A stretch of 64,000 nucleotides of DNA, taken from the NCBI RefSeq assembly GCF_014901205.1, contig NZ_JACNMU010000004.1, positions 248,001-312,000 of the forward strand, written 5' to 3'. Origin of the DNA: Meridianimarinicoccus sp. MJW13 (GTDB taxonomy: Bacteria > Pseudomonadota > Alphaproteobacteria > Rhodobacterales > Rhodobacteraceae). The position numbers were made by a program, and so were the translations under genes. A model generated the notes under the pieces. The model was given only the letters and a program-made list of their open reading frames with translations. It ran no database searches and was not told the origin of the DNA. This document shows, piece by piece, positions 8,334-17,136 of the stretch. How positions within the stretch are numbered: position 1 is the stretch's first letter; every line of letters starts with the position of its first letter.

Positions 8334-9764
8334 ATGACAACAACACCGCCCTGCTTCGACGAAATGCTGATCTCGCAGGACCAGGTCCGGGATCCCTACA
8401 GCGATTACTATGACTGGTTCAGCAAGGAAGATCTGAAACGGCTGCGGTTGAAATCGGCCGAGGCCGAAGCCTTCTTTCGCAAGATCGGCATTACCTTCAA
8501 CGTCTACGGACAGGATGAGGCCGACGAGCGGCTGATCCCTTTCGACATCGTGCCGCGCATCATCTCGTCCCGCGAATGGGCGCGGCTGGAGCGCGGCATC
8601 GACCAGCGCGTCCGCGCCATCAACGCCTTCCTGCACGACATTTATCATCGGCAGGAGATCCTGCGCGCTGGCCGCATCCCCGCCGAACTGATTGCCCGAA
8701 ACGCGGCCTTCCTGCCCGAGATGATGGGGGTGAACCCGCCCGGCGGCGTCTATTCCCACATCGCCGGCATCGACTTGGTGCGCACCGGCGAGGATGATTT
8801 CTTCGTTCTGGAGGACAACGTTCGCACCCCGTCCGGCGTCTCCTACATGCTGGAAAACCGGGAAACGATGCTGCAGATGTTCCCCGAGTTGTTCACCCGG
8901 ATGAAGATCCGCCCGGTCAGCGCCTATCCGCGCCTGCTGCGCCGGTCGCTGTCCAACTGCGCCCCCGAAAACTCGCCCAACCGCAAGCCGGTGGTGGCGG
9001 TGCTGACGCCGGGTATCCACAACTCTGCCTATTTCGAACATGCCTTCCTGGCCGATCAGATGGGGGCGGAGCTGGTCGAAAGCACCGACCTGAGCGTCGT
9101 GGACGGCCGCATCGCCATGCGCACCACGCAGGGGTTTCAGCCCGTGGACGTGATCTATCGCCGGGTCGACGATGCCTATCTGGATCCGCTGAACTTCAAC
9201 CCCGAAAGCCTGCTGGGCGTGCCGGGGATCATGGATGTCTATCGCGCCGGGAACATCACGCTGGCGAATGCACCGGGCACCGGGATTGCCGACGACAAGG
9301 CGCTTTATTCCTACATGCCCGATATCATCGAGTTCTACACCGGCGAGCAGGCGATCCTGAAGAACGTGCCGACGTGGCGCTGCTCCGAAGCGGACAGCCT
9401 GGCCTATGTGCTGGAGCACCTCAGCGAGCTGGTGGTCAAGGAAGTGCACGGCTCGGGCGGTTACGGGATGCTGGTGGGTCCGGCGGCCAACAAGAAGGAA
9501 TTGTCGGACTTCGAGGCCAAGCTGCGCGCCAAGCCCGCCAACTACATCGCCCAGCCGACGCTGGCCCTGTCCACGGTGCCGATCCTGGCGAAATCCGGGC
9601 TGGCCCCACGGCACGTGGATTTGCGGCCTTTCGTTCTGGTCTCTCCCAACAAGATCGACATCACGCCGGGCGGGCTGACCCGCGTGGCGCTGAAACAGGG
9701 ATCGCTTGTTGTGAATTCCTCCCAAGGGGGCGGAACCAAGGACACCTGGGTTTTGGGGGACTGA
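8334..9764 (+). CDS. Circularly permuted ATP-grasp protein (COG2308 family)
   Basis: A 476-residue circularly permuted type 2 ATP-grasp protein. It has the conserved FDEM start (from residue 8), VLEDNVRTPSGVSYMLENR, GTGIADDKALYSYMP, the glycine-rich nucleotide loop EVHGSGGYGML and PRHVDLRPFVL. ATP-grasp enzymes join a carboxylate to an amine, so a peptide- or amide-forming ligase is expected, but the substrate is not known. It is the first gene of a tight operon (3 bp to the next) with an alpha-E protein, a transglutaminase-like protein and the Anbu protease. This gene set recurs in many bacteria and has been proposed to make and cleave a peptide or peptide tag. Confidence 0.92.
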   Translation: MTTTPPCFDEMLISQDQVRDPYSDYYDWFSKEDLKRLRLKSAEAEAFFRKIGITFNVYGQDEADERLIPFDIVPRIISSREWARLERGIDQRVRAINAFLHDIYHRQEILRAGRIPAELIARNAAFLPEMMGVNPPGGVYSHIAGIDLVRTGEDDFFVLEDNVRTPSGVSYMLENRETMLQMFPELFTRMKIRPVSAYPRLLRRSLSNCAPENSPNRKPVVAVLTPGIHNSAYFEHAFLADQMGAELVESTDLSVVDGRIAMRTTQGFQPVDVIYRRVDDAYLDPLNFNPESLLGVPGIMDVYRAGNITLANAPGTGIADDKALYSYMPDIIEFYTGEQAILKNVPTWRCSEADSLAYVLEHLSELVVKEVHGSGGYGMLVGPAANKKELSDFEAKLRAKPANYIAQPTLALSTVPILAKSGLAPRHVDLRPFVLVSPNKIDITPGGLTRVALKQGSLVVNSSQGGGTKDTWVLGD

Positions 9765-9767
9765 GCG

Positions 9768-10712
9768 ATGATGCTGGGAAAAACCGCAGGCGGCCTGTTC
9801 TGGATGTTCCGCTATCTGGAGCGCGCCGAAAACACCGCCCGACTTCTTGAAGCCGGATGGCACATGGCCCTGAACCGGTCGTCTACCGCGTCGAATGAAT
9901 GGCAATCCGTTGTCACCACCGCAGGGGTGCTGAACGCCTACAACCAGAAGCATGACGAATTCAGCGCCAGCCGTGTCATCGACTTCCTTCTGCGCGACAA
10001 GGACAACCCGTCCAGCGTCATGAATTCCATCGACCTGGCACGGTCCAACGCCCGGCAGGTGCGCACCGCCCTGTCCAGCGAGGTCTGGGAAGCCACCAAC
10101 GAATGCTGGATGATCCTGAAGCAGGAACTGGCCCGCCCGGTGGCCGAGCGCAACCTGCACGATCTGCTGAGCACGATCCGCTATCGCACCTCGGTGGTGC
10201 GCGGCGCCCTGTACGGCACCATGCTGCGCAACGACATCTTCGCGTTCTCGCGGCTGGGCACCTTTCTGGAACGGGCTGACAACACGGCGCGGATTCTGGA
10301 TGTGAAATACTACCTGCTGCTGCCCTCGGCCAGTTTCGTCGGCTCCAGCATCGACAATGTGCAGTGGGAAGTGATCCTGCATTCGGTCTCGGCGCAGCGA
10401 TCCTATCGCTGGCTGCACGGGGGCGATATCTCGGCGCAGGGGATCGTGGATTTCCTGGTCTTTGACCGCCGCATGCCCCGGTCGCTGGCCTTCTGCGCGG
10501 CCGAAACCGTGCGCTACCTGGAACAGCTTGAACAGGAATACGGCACCCGGCAGGAGAGCCAGATCCTGGCCGAGCGCATGTCCGAACGCATGTCGCAGAA
10601 CACCATCGAGTCGGTCTTCCAGAACGGATTGCACGAATTCCTTGCGGAATTCATCGCCGACACCACACAATTGGCGAAACACATCGAACAGGATTTCAGC
10701 TTCTATGGGTGA
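9768..10712 (+). CDS. Alpha-E domain protein (DUF403, COG2307)
   Basis: A 314-residue all-helical alpha-E protein. It begins with GGLFWMFRYLERAENTARLLE, in which the Arg-Glu-rich helix is the family hallmark, and repeats a similar pattern near residue 165 (LGTFLERADNTARIL). Length is standard for the family. Function is unknown; it always travels with the circularly permuted ATP-grasp protein and is probably its partner. Its last 8 bp overlap the start of the next gene, indicating translational coupling. Confidence 0.92.
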   Translation: MMLGKTAGGLFWMFRYLERAENTARLLEAGWHMALNRSSTASNEWQSVVTTAGVLNAYNQKHDEFSASRVIDFLLRDKDNPSSVMNSIDLARSNARQVRTALSSEVWEATNECWMILKQELARPVAERNLHDLLSTIRYRTSVVRGALYGTMLRNDIFAFSRLGTFLERADNTARILDVKYYLLLPSASFVGSSIDNVQWEVILHSVSAQRSYRWLHGGDISAQGIVDFLVFDRRMPRSLAFCAAETVRYLEQLEQEYGTRQESQILAERMSERMSQNTIESVFQNGLHEFLAEFIADTTQLAKHIEQDFSFYG

Positions 10713-11523
10713 CACGCTGTCCTTCGCCATCACGCACACCACGACCTATTCCTTCGACCAGCCGGTGAAATACGCGCTGCAGCAGTTGCGGATGTTCCCC
10801 CGCAACGGGCATGGGCAGCGGGTGGTCGACTGGAAGACCACGGTCACCGGCGGGCAAAAACAGGTCGCCTTTGATGACCAGTTCATGAACAGGACCGAAC
10901 TGGTGCGGCTGGACCCCGGCGCCATCCGGGTCGAGATCGTCAGCGAAGGGGTGGTCGAGGTCGAGGATCGCAACGGTGTGATCGGCAAGCATTCGGGCTA
11001 TACCCCGCTGTGGCTGTATGCAGAACCCACCCCGATGACGGCGGCCGGCAACACCGTGCGCAAGATGGCCGGGCAGATCCGCGCCGATTGTGCCGAGATG
11101 GATGACATCGCCCGCATGCACGAACTGGCCACCCGCGTGTCAGAGGCGGTGAAATACCAAACCGGCCACACCGATGCGGAAACCACCGCTGAAATGGCCC
11201 TGACCGCCGGGCACGGGGTCTGCCAGGATCAGGCCCATGTCATGATCGCGGTGGCGCGGCAACTGGGCTACCCCGCACGCTATGTCAGCGGCTACCTGTT
11301 CATGGATGGCCAGGTCAATCAGGACGCCAGCCACGCCTGGTGCGAAGTCTGGACCGAATCCCTGGGCTGGATCGGCTTCGACGTGGCCAACCAGATCTGC
11401 CCCGATGCGCGCTATGTGCGGGTCGCCGCAGGGCGCGACTATGGCGATGCGGCCCCCATCCAGGGGGTGCGTCACGGCGCCGGAGACGAGCAGTTGCAAG
11501 TGAGCTTGCAGGTTCAGCAATAG
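10705..11523 (+). CDS. Transglutaminase-like cysteine protease/peptidase of the Anbu operon
   Basis: A 272-residue protein with an N-terminal beta-domain (ITHTTTYSFDQPV, typical of bacterial transglutaminase-like N domains) and a papain-like core. The triad is readable: Cys173 in GVCQDQAH, His210 in SHAWCEVW and Asp226 in IGFDVAN. No signal peptide is present, so it should be cytoplasmic. Proteins of this type are more often peptidases or amidases than cross-linking enzymes. The ATG at 10705 overlaps the alpha-E gene by 8 bp. In context it may hydrolyse or transfer the amide product of the ATP-grasp ligase (inference). Confidence 0.9.
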   Translation: MGDTLSFAITHTTTYSFDQPVKYALQQLRMFPRNGHGQRVVDWKTTVTGGQKQVAFDDQFMNRTELVRLDPGAIRVEIVSEGVVEVEDRNGVIGKHSGYTPLWLYAEPTPMTAAGNTVRKMAGQIRADCAEMDDIARMHELATRVSEAVKYQTGHTDAETTAEMALTAGHGVCQDQAHVMIAVARQLGYPARYVSGYLFMDGQVNQDASHAWCEVWTESLGWIGFDVANQICPDARYVRVAAGRDYGDAAPIQGVRHGAGDEQLQVSLQVQQ

Positions 11524-11557
11524 CCTGCTTATAGGGTCGGGACCAAAGGAGCGTTCC

Positions 11558-12322
11558 ATGACCTATTGCGTGGGCCTAATGCTGAACAAGGGGCTGGTGT
11601 TCATGTCGGACACCCGTACCAATTCCGGCATCGACAACATCTCGACATTTCGGAAGATGCACACCTGGGAGGTGTCCGGAGAGCGGTCCATCAGCCTGAT
11701 GACAGCGGGCAACCTGGCCACCACGCAAGCCGTGGTCAGCCTGCTGGACGAGCGCAGCAAGCAGCCCGGCGACCGCCAACCCGGCATTCTGGAAGCGGCG
11801 TCGATGTTCCAGGTGGCCACGCTTGTGGGCAACGTGTTGAAAGAAGTCATCTCTACCCATGCCCTGACCGGTCAGCAGGCCAATTCGGCCTTCAACGCCA
11901 CGATGATCCTGGGCGGCCAGGTGGGCGACGGCGAACCGCGCCTGTTCCTGATCTATCCCGAGGGCAATTTCATCGAGGCCAGCTTCGACACGCCTTTCTT
12001 CCAGGTCGGCGAAACCAAATACGGCCGCCCGATCCTCGTGCGCGCCTATGATCCGGACATGAGCTTCGAGGATGCCATCAAGCTGCTGCTGCTGTCTTTC
12101 GATTCGACGATCAAGGCCAATCTCTCGGTCAGCCTGCCGCTGGACGTGCATGTCTATCACGCGGGCAGCCTGAAGAACGGGGAGGTCTTCCGCATCGAGG
12201 CCGACGATCCCTACTACGAGACGATTTCGTCGGGCTGGGGCAGCGCGCTGCGCGATGCTTTCCACGGCTTGCCCGACTTCGCCTTTCCCGACGACGCCAG
12301 CCAACCCGCGCCCGGCACCTGA
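11558..12322 (+). CDS. Anbu: proteasome-type Ntn-hydrolase (COG3484)
   Basis: A 254-residue ancestral beta-subunit (Anbu) peptidase, a proteasome/HslV relative that self-assembles. The chain begins Met-Thr, so Met removal exposes the N-terminal Thr nucleophile without a propeptide; Asp18 in MSDTRTN and Lys33 in FRKMHTW complete the catalytic set seen in the family. AAGGAG lies at ideal spacing before the ATG. It closes the four-gene operon, 34 bp after the transglutaminase-like gene. The cellular substrate of Anbu is not established; the constant linkage with an amide ligase suggests it degrades or matures that system's product. Confidence 0.92.
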   Translation: MTYCVGLMLNKGLVFMSDTRTNSGIDNISTFRKMHTWEVSGERSISLMTAGNLATTQAVVSLLDERSKQPGDRQPGILEAASMFQVATLVGNVLKEVISTHALTGQQANSAFNATMILGGQVGDGEPRLFLIYPEGNFIEASFDTPFFQVGETKYGRPILVRAYDPDMSFEDAIKLLLLSFDSTIKANLSVSLPLDVHVYHAGSLKNGEVFRIEADDPYYETISSGWGSALRDAFHGLPDFAFPDDASQPAPGT

Positions 12323-12385
12323 TCGACGGGTGCCATCGGCTGGTTGACGGGGCCGCCGGTTCCGGCCAACCCTTCCCGCAATGAT

Positions 12386-12407
12386 CGCGGCCCCCGGCGG
12401 GGCCGCG
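12386..12407. terminator. GC-rich hairpin after the Anbu operon
   Basis: A 9-bp perfect stem, CGCGGCCCC (12386-12394) with GGGGCCGCG (12399-12407) and a 4-nt loop, lies in the 136-bp gap after Anbu. There is no T-run, so termination is likely weak or needs Rho. Confidence 0.4.
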
Positions 12408-12458
12408 GACGCTGGCCAGTGTCGCCCCCGGCGCGGCCCGGATGTGAAGGAGCCCGGA

Positions 12459-13607
12459 ATGACCGATCAACACCCCGCCCTGCCCGACGGATGCCTGCTG
12501 GGCCGAATCTGGCGCCCCGACGCCAAGGGGCCCTCCGTGGTGACGGTGCGCGGCGATCGGGTGATCGACATCACCTCGACCGCAGCACCGCTGGTGCGCG
12601 ACATCTGCGAGATGGACGATCCCGCCGCCTATGTGCGCAGCGCCGAGGGCGAGGATCTGGGCGAGGCCGCCGCGATCCTCTCCGCCAACCCCGAAGATCC
12701 CGATGTGCCGCACCTGCTGGCGCCTTGCGACCTGCAGGCAGTTAAGGCCTGCGGCGTGACCTTCGCCAGTTCGATGGTCGAACGGGTGATCGAGGAACAG
12801 GCCGCCGGCGACCCTGCCCGCGCCGAAGAGATTCGCGCCCGCGTCGGCACCGCCATCGGCCAAAGCCTGCGCGACATCCGGGCCGGGTCCGAGGAAGCCG
12901 CGCAGGTCAAATCCGCGCTGATCGCCGAAGGGCTGTGGTCGCAATATCTTGAGGTCGGCATCGGCCCCGACGCCGAGGTTTTCACCAAGGCGCCGGTGCT
13001 GTCCTCGGTGGGCAGCGGCGCGCGGGTCGGCCTGCATCCGATCTCGAAATGGAACAACCCCGAACCGGAAGTGGTGCTGACCGTGGCCTCTTCGGGCCGG
13101 ATCGTTGGTGCAACGCTGGGCAACGACGTGAACCTGCGCGACGTCGAAGGCCGTTCGGCCCTGCTGCTGGGCAAGGCCAAGGACAACAACGCCTCTTGCG
13201 CCATCGGCCCGATGATCCGCCTGTTCGACGAGGGGTTCTCGCTGGACGATGTGCGCGCGGCGGAACTGACCCTGACGGTGCACGGGCCGGAAGGTTATGT
13301 CCTGAACGGCACCTCGCGCATGTCGGAAATCAGCCGCGACCCCGCCGATCTGGTGGGTCAGACGCTGGGACGGCACCATCAGTATCCTGACGGGCTGATG
13401 CTGTTTCTGGGCACGCTGTTCGCCCCCACCGAGGATCGGGACGTGCCGGGCGAAGGGTTCACCCACAAGATCGGCGATGTGGTCACGATCTCGGCGCCCG
13501 GTCTGGGCGCGCTGCGCAACCGGGTCGATCTGGCCACCGAATGCCCGGAGTGGACCTTTGGCCTGCGGGCGCTGATGAACAACCTGTCTGCCCGCGGGCT
13601 GCTCTGA
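12459..13607 (+). CDS. Fumarylacetoacetate hydrolase-family enzyme, probable keto-deoxy sugar acid dehydratase
   Basis: A 382-residue FAH-fold enzyme. The metal ligands are seen as EPE at residues 202-204 (in NNPEPEVVL) and Asp223 in GNDVNLRD. The protein is longer than simple FAH hydrolases (about 280) and close in length and layout to sugar-acid enzymes such as XylX, which dehydrate 2-keto-3-deoxy sugar acids to alpha-ketoglutarate semialdehyde. It faces the hexuronate operon (uronate dehydrogenase, lactonase, KdgD), which supports a role in the same catabolism, perhaps on a pentose-derived acid. The start at 12459 follows a purine-rich stretch (GAAGGAG at about 12446). The exact reaction is inferred. 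Confidence 0.75.
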   Translation: MTDQHPALPDGCLLGRIWRPDAKGPSVVTVRGDRVIDITSTAAPLVRDICEMDDPAAYVRSAEGEDLGEAAAILSANPEDPDVPHLLAPCDLQAVKACGVTFASSMVERVIEEQAAGDPARAEEIRARVGTAIGQSLRDIRAGSEEAAQVKSALIAEGLWSQYLEVGIGPDAEVFTKAPVLSSVGSGARVGLHPISKWNNPEPEVVLTVASSGRIVGATLGNDVNLRDVEGRSALLLGKAKDNNASCAIGPMIRLFDEGFSLDDVRAAELTLTVHGPEGYVLNGTSRMSEISRDPADLVGQTLGRHHQYPDGLMLFLGTLFAPTEDRDVPGEGFTHKIGDVVTISAPGLGALRNRVDLATECPEWTFGLRALMNNLSARGLL

Positions 13608-13631
13608 CACGCAAGGCGCGGGTAGCGGGAC

Positions 13632-13649
13632 CGGCGGACACCACCGCCG
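13632..13649. terminator. Weak hairpin between convergent FAH and kdgD genes
   Basis: CGGCGG (13632-13637) and CCGCCG (13644-13649) form a 6-bp stem with a 6-nt loop in the 58-bp gap between converging genes. No T-run follows on either strand. Confidence 0.3.
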
Positions 13650-13665
13650 TTGCCATGGCCGCCGA

Positions 13666-14571
13666 CTAGCGCAGATCCCCGATGACGCCCCTCAGCATCT
13701 CGCGTTCGTCGTCGTTCAGGTCCGTCAGCGGCGACCGCACCGGCCCGGTGTCGAAGCCGCGCAGCGCCACGCCCGCCTTGATCGCCGACACAGCATAGCC
13801 GGTCTTGCGATCCCGCACCTTGGCGAACGGGTAATAGACCGTGCGCAGCAGATCTTCGCAGGTGGCGTCATCCCCGGCGACAAAGGCCGCGTGGAACTTC
13901 AGCGCCGTTTCGGGAATGAAGTTGAACACCGCCGAGGAATAGGTATCGACCCCTGCCCCGCGGTAGGCCTGCGCGAACAACTCATGCGTCGGCATCCCGC
14001 CCACATAGGCCAGCCGGTCACCCAGCCCGACGGTGATGCGTTTCACGGTGTCGATGTCGCCGGTGCCATCCTTGAACCCGATCAGGTTGGCGCAATCATC
14101 GGCCAGCCGGGCCAGCGTTTCGGCCGAGACCACCGAACTGCCGCGATTGTAGACGATGACCCCCATGTTGGTGGCGTTGCACACCGCGCGGATATGGGCC
14201 TCGATCCCGTCCTGCGGCGCGCCGATCAGGTAGTGCGGCAGCAACAGGATGCCGTCGCCCCCGGCGGCTTCGATCTCGCGCGCCAGATCGCAAGCCATCC
14301 TGGTGCCATAGCCACACCCGGCAATCACCGGCTGTCCGGGCTGGGCGGCGCGGGCGGTGCGCACCACGTCGACCACTTCCGCCGGGGCGAGCGAGAAGAA
14401 CTCGCCGGTACCGCCTGCCACGATTAACCCGGCGATCTTGTGGGGCGACAGCCACTCCAGATGCGCGGCAAACGCCTGGTCGTTGAAACGGTCATCGTCA
14501 TCGAACGGGGTGACCGGAAAGGACAGCAGACCGGACCGGATGATGTCCCGCAATTCGGTTGGCGTGATCAT
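13666..14571 (-). CDS. kdgD: 5-dehydro-4-deoxyglucarate dehydratase
   Basis: A 301-residue class I aldolase-like enzyme of the DapA/NAL superfamily. It carries GGTGEFFS (53-60), Tyr141 in YNRGSS and the Schiff-base Lys167 in GFKDGTGD. These motifs and the length match KdgD, which dehydrates and decarboxylates 5-keto-4-deoxyglucarate to alpha-ketoglutarate semialdehyde (EC 4.2.1.41). It lies 18 bp after uronate dehydrogenase in the same operon and would complete the oxidative hexuronate route once glucarate or galactarate is dehydrated. A glucarate/galactarate dehydratase and the semialdehyde dehydrogenase are not in the window. Confidence 0.9.
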   Translation of the reverse strand: MITPTELRDIIRSGLLSFPVTPFDDDDRFNDQAFAAHLEWLSPHKIAGLIVAGGTGEFFSLAPAEVVDVVRTARAAQPGQPVIAGCGYGTRMACDLAREIEAAGGDGILLLPHYLIGAPQDGIEAHIRAVCNATNMGVIVYNRGSSVVSAETLARLADDCANLIGFKDGTGDIDTVKRITVGLGDRLAYVGGMPTHELFAQAYRGAGVDTYSSAVFNFIPETALKFHAAFVAGDDATCEDLLRTVYYPFAKVRDRKTGYAVSAIKAGVALRGFDTGPVRSPLTDLNDDEREMLRGVIGDLR

Positions 14572-14589
14572 GCCGCGTGTCCCCGCGCT

Positions 14590-15390
14590 TCAATCTTCAT
14601 GAATGCCGAGAGCGCAGAAAGCGCCGCCATGGTAGAGCGAAAGCACGTCATCGACCGCCGGGCGTGGCATGGCCGCGTCGATCTTCTCGCGAAACGCCTC
14701 TGCATTGTCGCGCGGCTGCCAGCCGATATAGCCGACCTCGCGATTGTCCCAGATCCCGGCATCGTTGTTCGAGGCGCCGTAAATGATCGGGCATCCCAGG
14801 CGCGGCACCTGGAAGATGCATACGATCAACCGGATCAGGTCGTCATAGCTCAGCCATGTGGACAGCGCGCGATGGTTGACAGGCTCGGGCGCGCAAGAGC
14901 CGATGCGGACATTTGCCGTCTCGATCCCGAACTTGTCATGGTACATCGAGGCCAGCCCTTCCCCGAACACCTTGGACACCCCGTACAGCCCGTCGGGCCG
15001 GGTCGGAGACTTGGCATCCAGCCGTTCGGTCTGACGATGAAACCCGATGGCATGGTTGGAACTGGCAAAGACGATGCGCGGCTTGACCGAGGACTTGCGC
15101 GCGCCCTCGTACAGGTTGAACAGACCGTCGATATTGGCGTTGCGGATGGTGTCCCACGGCGCCTCGATGGCCTGGCCACCCATGTGCACGATGCCATCGC
15201 AGCCCTCTACCATGGCTTCGACGGCGGCTTTGTCGCCAAGGTCGCAGTACACGATTTCCTCGTGTGGCGCGGCATCGCCCAGCCCGTGGCGGGCCCCCAG
15301 ACGGATGGTTTCGGCAAAGGGTTTCAGCCGTGCCCGGCATTCCGCGCCAAGCTGGCCGTTGGCGCCGGTAATCAGGAGTTTTTTCAGCAT
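14590..15390 (-). CDS. udh: NAD-dependent uronate dehydrogenase
   Basis: A 266-residue extended short-chain dehydrogenase. The Rossmann motif GANGQLG is at residues 9-15 and the catalytic pair at Tyr136 and Lys140 (YGVSK), the same positions as in characterised Udh of Agrobacterium. The enzyme oxidises D-glucuronate or D-galacturonate to the aldarolactone (EC 1.1.1.203). The ATG at 15390 is preceded by GAGG at good spacing; an in-frame TTG at 15405 would add five residues and is less likely. It sits between the lactonase and KdgD genes. Confidence 0.9.
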   Translation of the reverse strand: MLKKLLITGANGQLGAECRARLKPFAETIRLGARHGLGDAAPHEEIVYCDLGDKAAVEAMVEGCDGIVHMGGQAIEAPWDTIRNANIDGLFNLYEGARKSSVKPRIVFASSNHAIGFHRQTERLDAKSPTRPDGLYGVSKVFGEGLASMYHDKFGIETANVRIGSCAPEPVNHRALSTWLSYDDLIRLIVCIFQVPRLGCPIIYGASNNDAGIWDNREVGYIGWQPRDNAEAFREKIDAAMPRPAVDDVLSLYHGGAFCALGIHED

Positions 15391-15514
15391 TCTGGCCTCG
15401 ATCAAGTGTTTTTCAATGTGTCACGGATTGGCAGCAGCAGGTGATCCCATGTCGACGGTCCCAAGGGCGTATGCGCGGCAGGATGCTGTGCAGACCGGTG
15501 ATCTCCATGACCCT

Positions 15515-16393
15515 CTAGCCCGCAAAGCGCGTTTGCGGGACACCGCGCACGCCCAGCCCGGTGATCGCGAACAGGCGCCCCGCATCGGGCTGGTGGCTGC
15601 CCTCGGTCAGGCCGCCGGCCAGCGAGGTCACGAACAGGATATCCAGATCGGGACCGCCGAACATCGGTTTGGTCGGTTTCTCGACCGGCATGTCGATGGT
15701 CAACAGAACCTCGCCCTCGGGCGAAATTCGATACACCTGCCAGCCGCTGACACCGGCCTGCCAATAACAGCCCTCGGCATCCACCGTGCCGCCATCAGGT
15801 CGCCCCGCCACCGCGTTGGTGTCGAAAAACACCTCGGGCGTGCCGGGTGTTCCGGTTTCGGTGTCATAGTCGCAGGCCCAGATCGTGCGCACGGCGGGAT
15901 AGCTGTCCGAGAAATACATCGTCTTGCCGTCGGGCGAAAACGCCAGCCCGTTGGTGGTATAGATGTTGTCCCGCCAAAGGGTGACAGTCAGGTCGGGATC
16001 AAGGCGATAGAATGCCCCGTCCGGCGTGTCGGAGCCGCCGTCCCGCATGGTGCCGGCCCAGAACCGCCCCTGCGCATCGGTGGTTCCATCGTTGAACCGG
16101 TTCATCGGCCGGTCGGCTTCCGGATCGCTGATCGGGGTCTTGTCGCCGGTCTCCGGGTCGTAGAACCAGAATCCGGACCTTGTGGCCAGAAGCAACCCGC
16201 CTGCTTCGCGCACCGCAAGGCATCCCACCGGTTCGCCCACCTCGTGATGGGTTTCGGCACCGGACACCGGGTCGAGGCTGTGGACATGGCCGCGCGGGAT
16301 ATCGACCCACCACAGCACATTGGCGCGGTCATCCCAGACCGCGCCCTCGCCCAGACTGGCGCGGACCTCGCTGACGCATTCGATGACTGGCAT
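15515..16393 (-). CDS. SMP-30/gluconolactonase-family lactonase
   Basis: A 292-residue six-bladed beta-propeller of the SMP-30/regucalcin family. The first metal ligand is Glu16 in LGEGAVWD; further landmarks are NRFNDGTTDAQGRFWAG, TTNGLAFSPDGKTMYFSD and GGPDLDILFVTS, which hold the Asn and Asp ligands. The family hydrolyses sugar lactones with a divalent metal. Placed 1 bp after the GntR gene and upstream of udh, it most likely opens the glucaro- or galactarolactone produced by uronate dehydrogenase. A 124-bp gap without a convincing gene separates it from udh. Confidence 0.87.
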   Translation of the reverse strand: MPVIECVSEVRASLGEGAVWDDRANVLWWVDIPRGHVHSLDPVSGAETHHEVGEPVGCLAVREAGGLLLATRSGFWFYDPETGDKTPISDPEADRPMNRFNDGTTDAQGRFWAGTMRDGGSDTPDGAFYRLDPDLTVTLWRDNIYTTNGLAFSPDGKTMYFSDSYPAVRTIWACDYDTETGTPGTPEVFFDTNAVAGRPDGGTVDAEGCYWQAGVSGWQVYRISPEGEVLLTIDMPVEKPTKPMFGGPDLDILFVTSLAGGLTEGSHQPDAGRLFAITGLGVRGVPQTRFAG

Positions 16394-16394
16394 C

Positions 16395-17117
16395 CTATCC
16401 CCCTTTGAACACGCGCCGCTCGGACCCGTGGATATGTTTCACCATCGCGCTGCGGGCGCGGTTGGCATCGCCAGCCTCGATCGCATCGACGATGGCGGTG
16501 TGTTCCTCGATCATGCGCTGGCCGGTGCGCGCGCCTGTGAGGCCAAGACTGGCGACAAAATTGCCAACAAACAACCAGTGCGACCGCAGCATGTCCATGG
16601 TCTCGATCAGAAACCGGCTGTCTGACAACTCGGCAATTCTTGTATGAAACCGGATATCTTCAGCGGCACCAGCTTCTCCCTTGCCCAACAGATCCTCGGT
16701 CTCGGCAATCATCTGGCGCAAGATCGCGACACCCTCGGCCGAAGCGTTTTCCGCCGCCATCTCGACCGAAGCGGCCTCGATGGTCCGGCGGAACTGAAAG
16801 AAGCACGCGATGTCATTGATGCTGTGCAGCGGCTCAAAGCCCCGGTGTTCAGCGGGCGCACCGCTGCTGACGAAGGATCCCGCCCCCTGCCGGGACACGA
16901 TCAGGCCTGAATCCCGGAGTTTGGACAAAGCTGCGCGCACAACAGGGCGTGAAACACCGTATTCGTTGCACAGATCTGCCTCGCTGGGCAGCCGCGCGCC
17001 CATGGCAAAGGTGCCAAATCGGATCTTGTCGAGCAGTTGGCGATAGACCTGGCTTTCCAGCCGGTCTTTGGCGGGCGTCTGCCCGTCCAATAGCTTGCTT
17101 GCCGAAGTAAGATTCAT
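16395..17117 (-). CDS. GntR/FadR-type transcriptional regulator (FCD domain)
   Basis: A 240-residue regulator with an N-terminal winged helix (RLPSEADLCNEYGVSRPVVRAALSKLRDSGLI, here seen in parts around residues 40-75) and an FCD effector domain (about 95-225) with the expected His and Asp metal ligands (IRFHTRIAE, EHTAIVDAIEAGD, MVKHI). FCD regulators sense small carboxylates, which fits an operon for uronate catabolism. It is the first gene of the gntR-lactonase-udh-kdgD operon and probably represses it. The ATG at 17117 is preferred to an upstream ATG at 17147, because the latter would place coding sequence across the probable operator. Confidence 0.88.
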   Translation of the reverse strand: MNLTSASKLLDGQTPAKDRLESQVYRQLLDKIRFGTFAMGARLPSEADLCNEYGVSRPVVRAALSKLRDSGLIVSRQGAGSFVSSGAPAEHRGFEPLHSINDIACFFQFRRTIEAASVEMAAENASAEGVAILRQMIAETEDLLGKGEAGAAEDIRFHTRIAELSDSRFLIETMDMLRSHWLFVGNFVASLGLTGARTGQRMIEEHTAIVDAIEAGDANRARSAMVKHIHGSERRVFKGG

Positions 17118-17136
17118 GACGTTCGCTTGCCACCAC

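Noticed and set aside
8244-10742. A long open frame on the minus strand opposite the ATP-grasp and alpha-E genes
   Set aside because: It is antisense to two well-conserved genes, has low-complexity His/Gln/Arg/Gly-rich composition, and matches no family. It is a GC-rich shadow frame.
15413-15508. A 31-codon minus-strand frame between the lactonase gene and udh
   Set aside because: No ribosome binding site, odd Cys-Cys-Cys/Arg-rich content and no family match. It is mentioned only as part of the gap.
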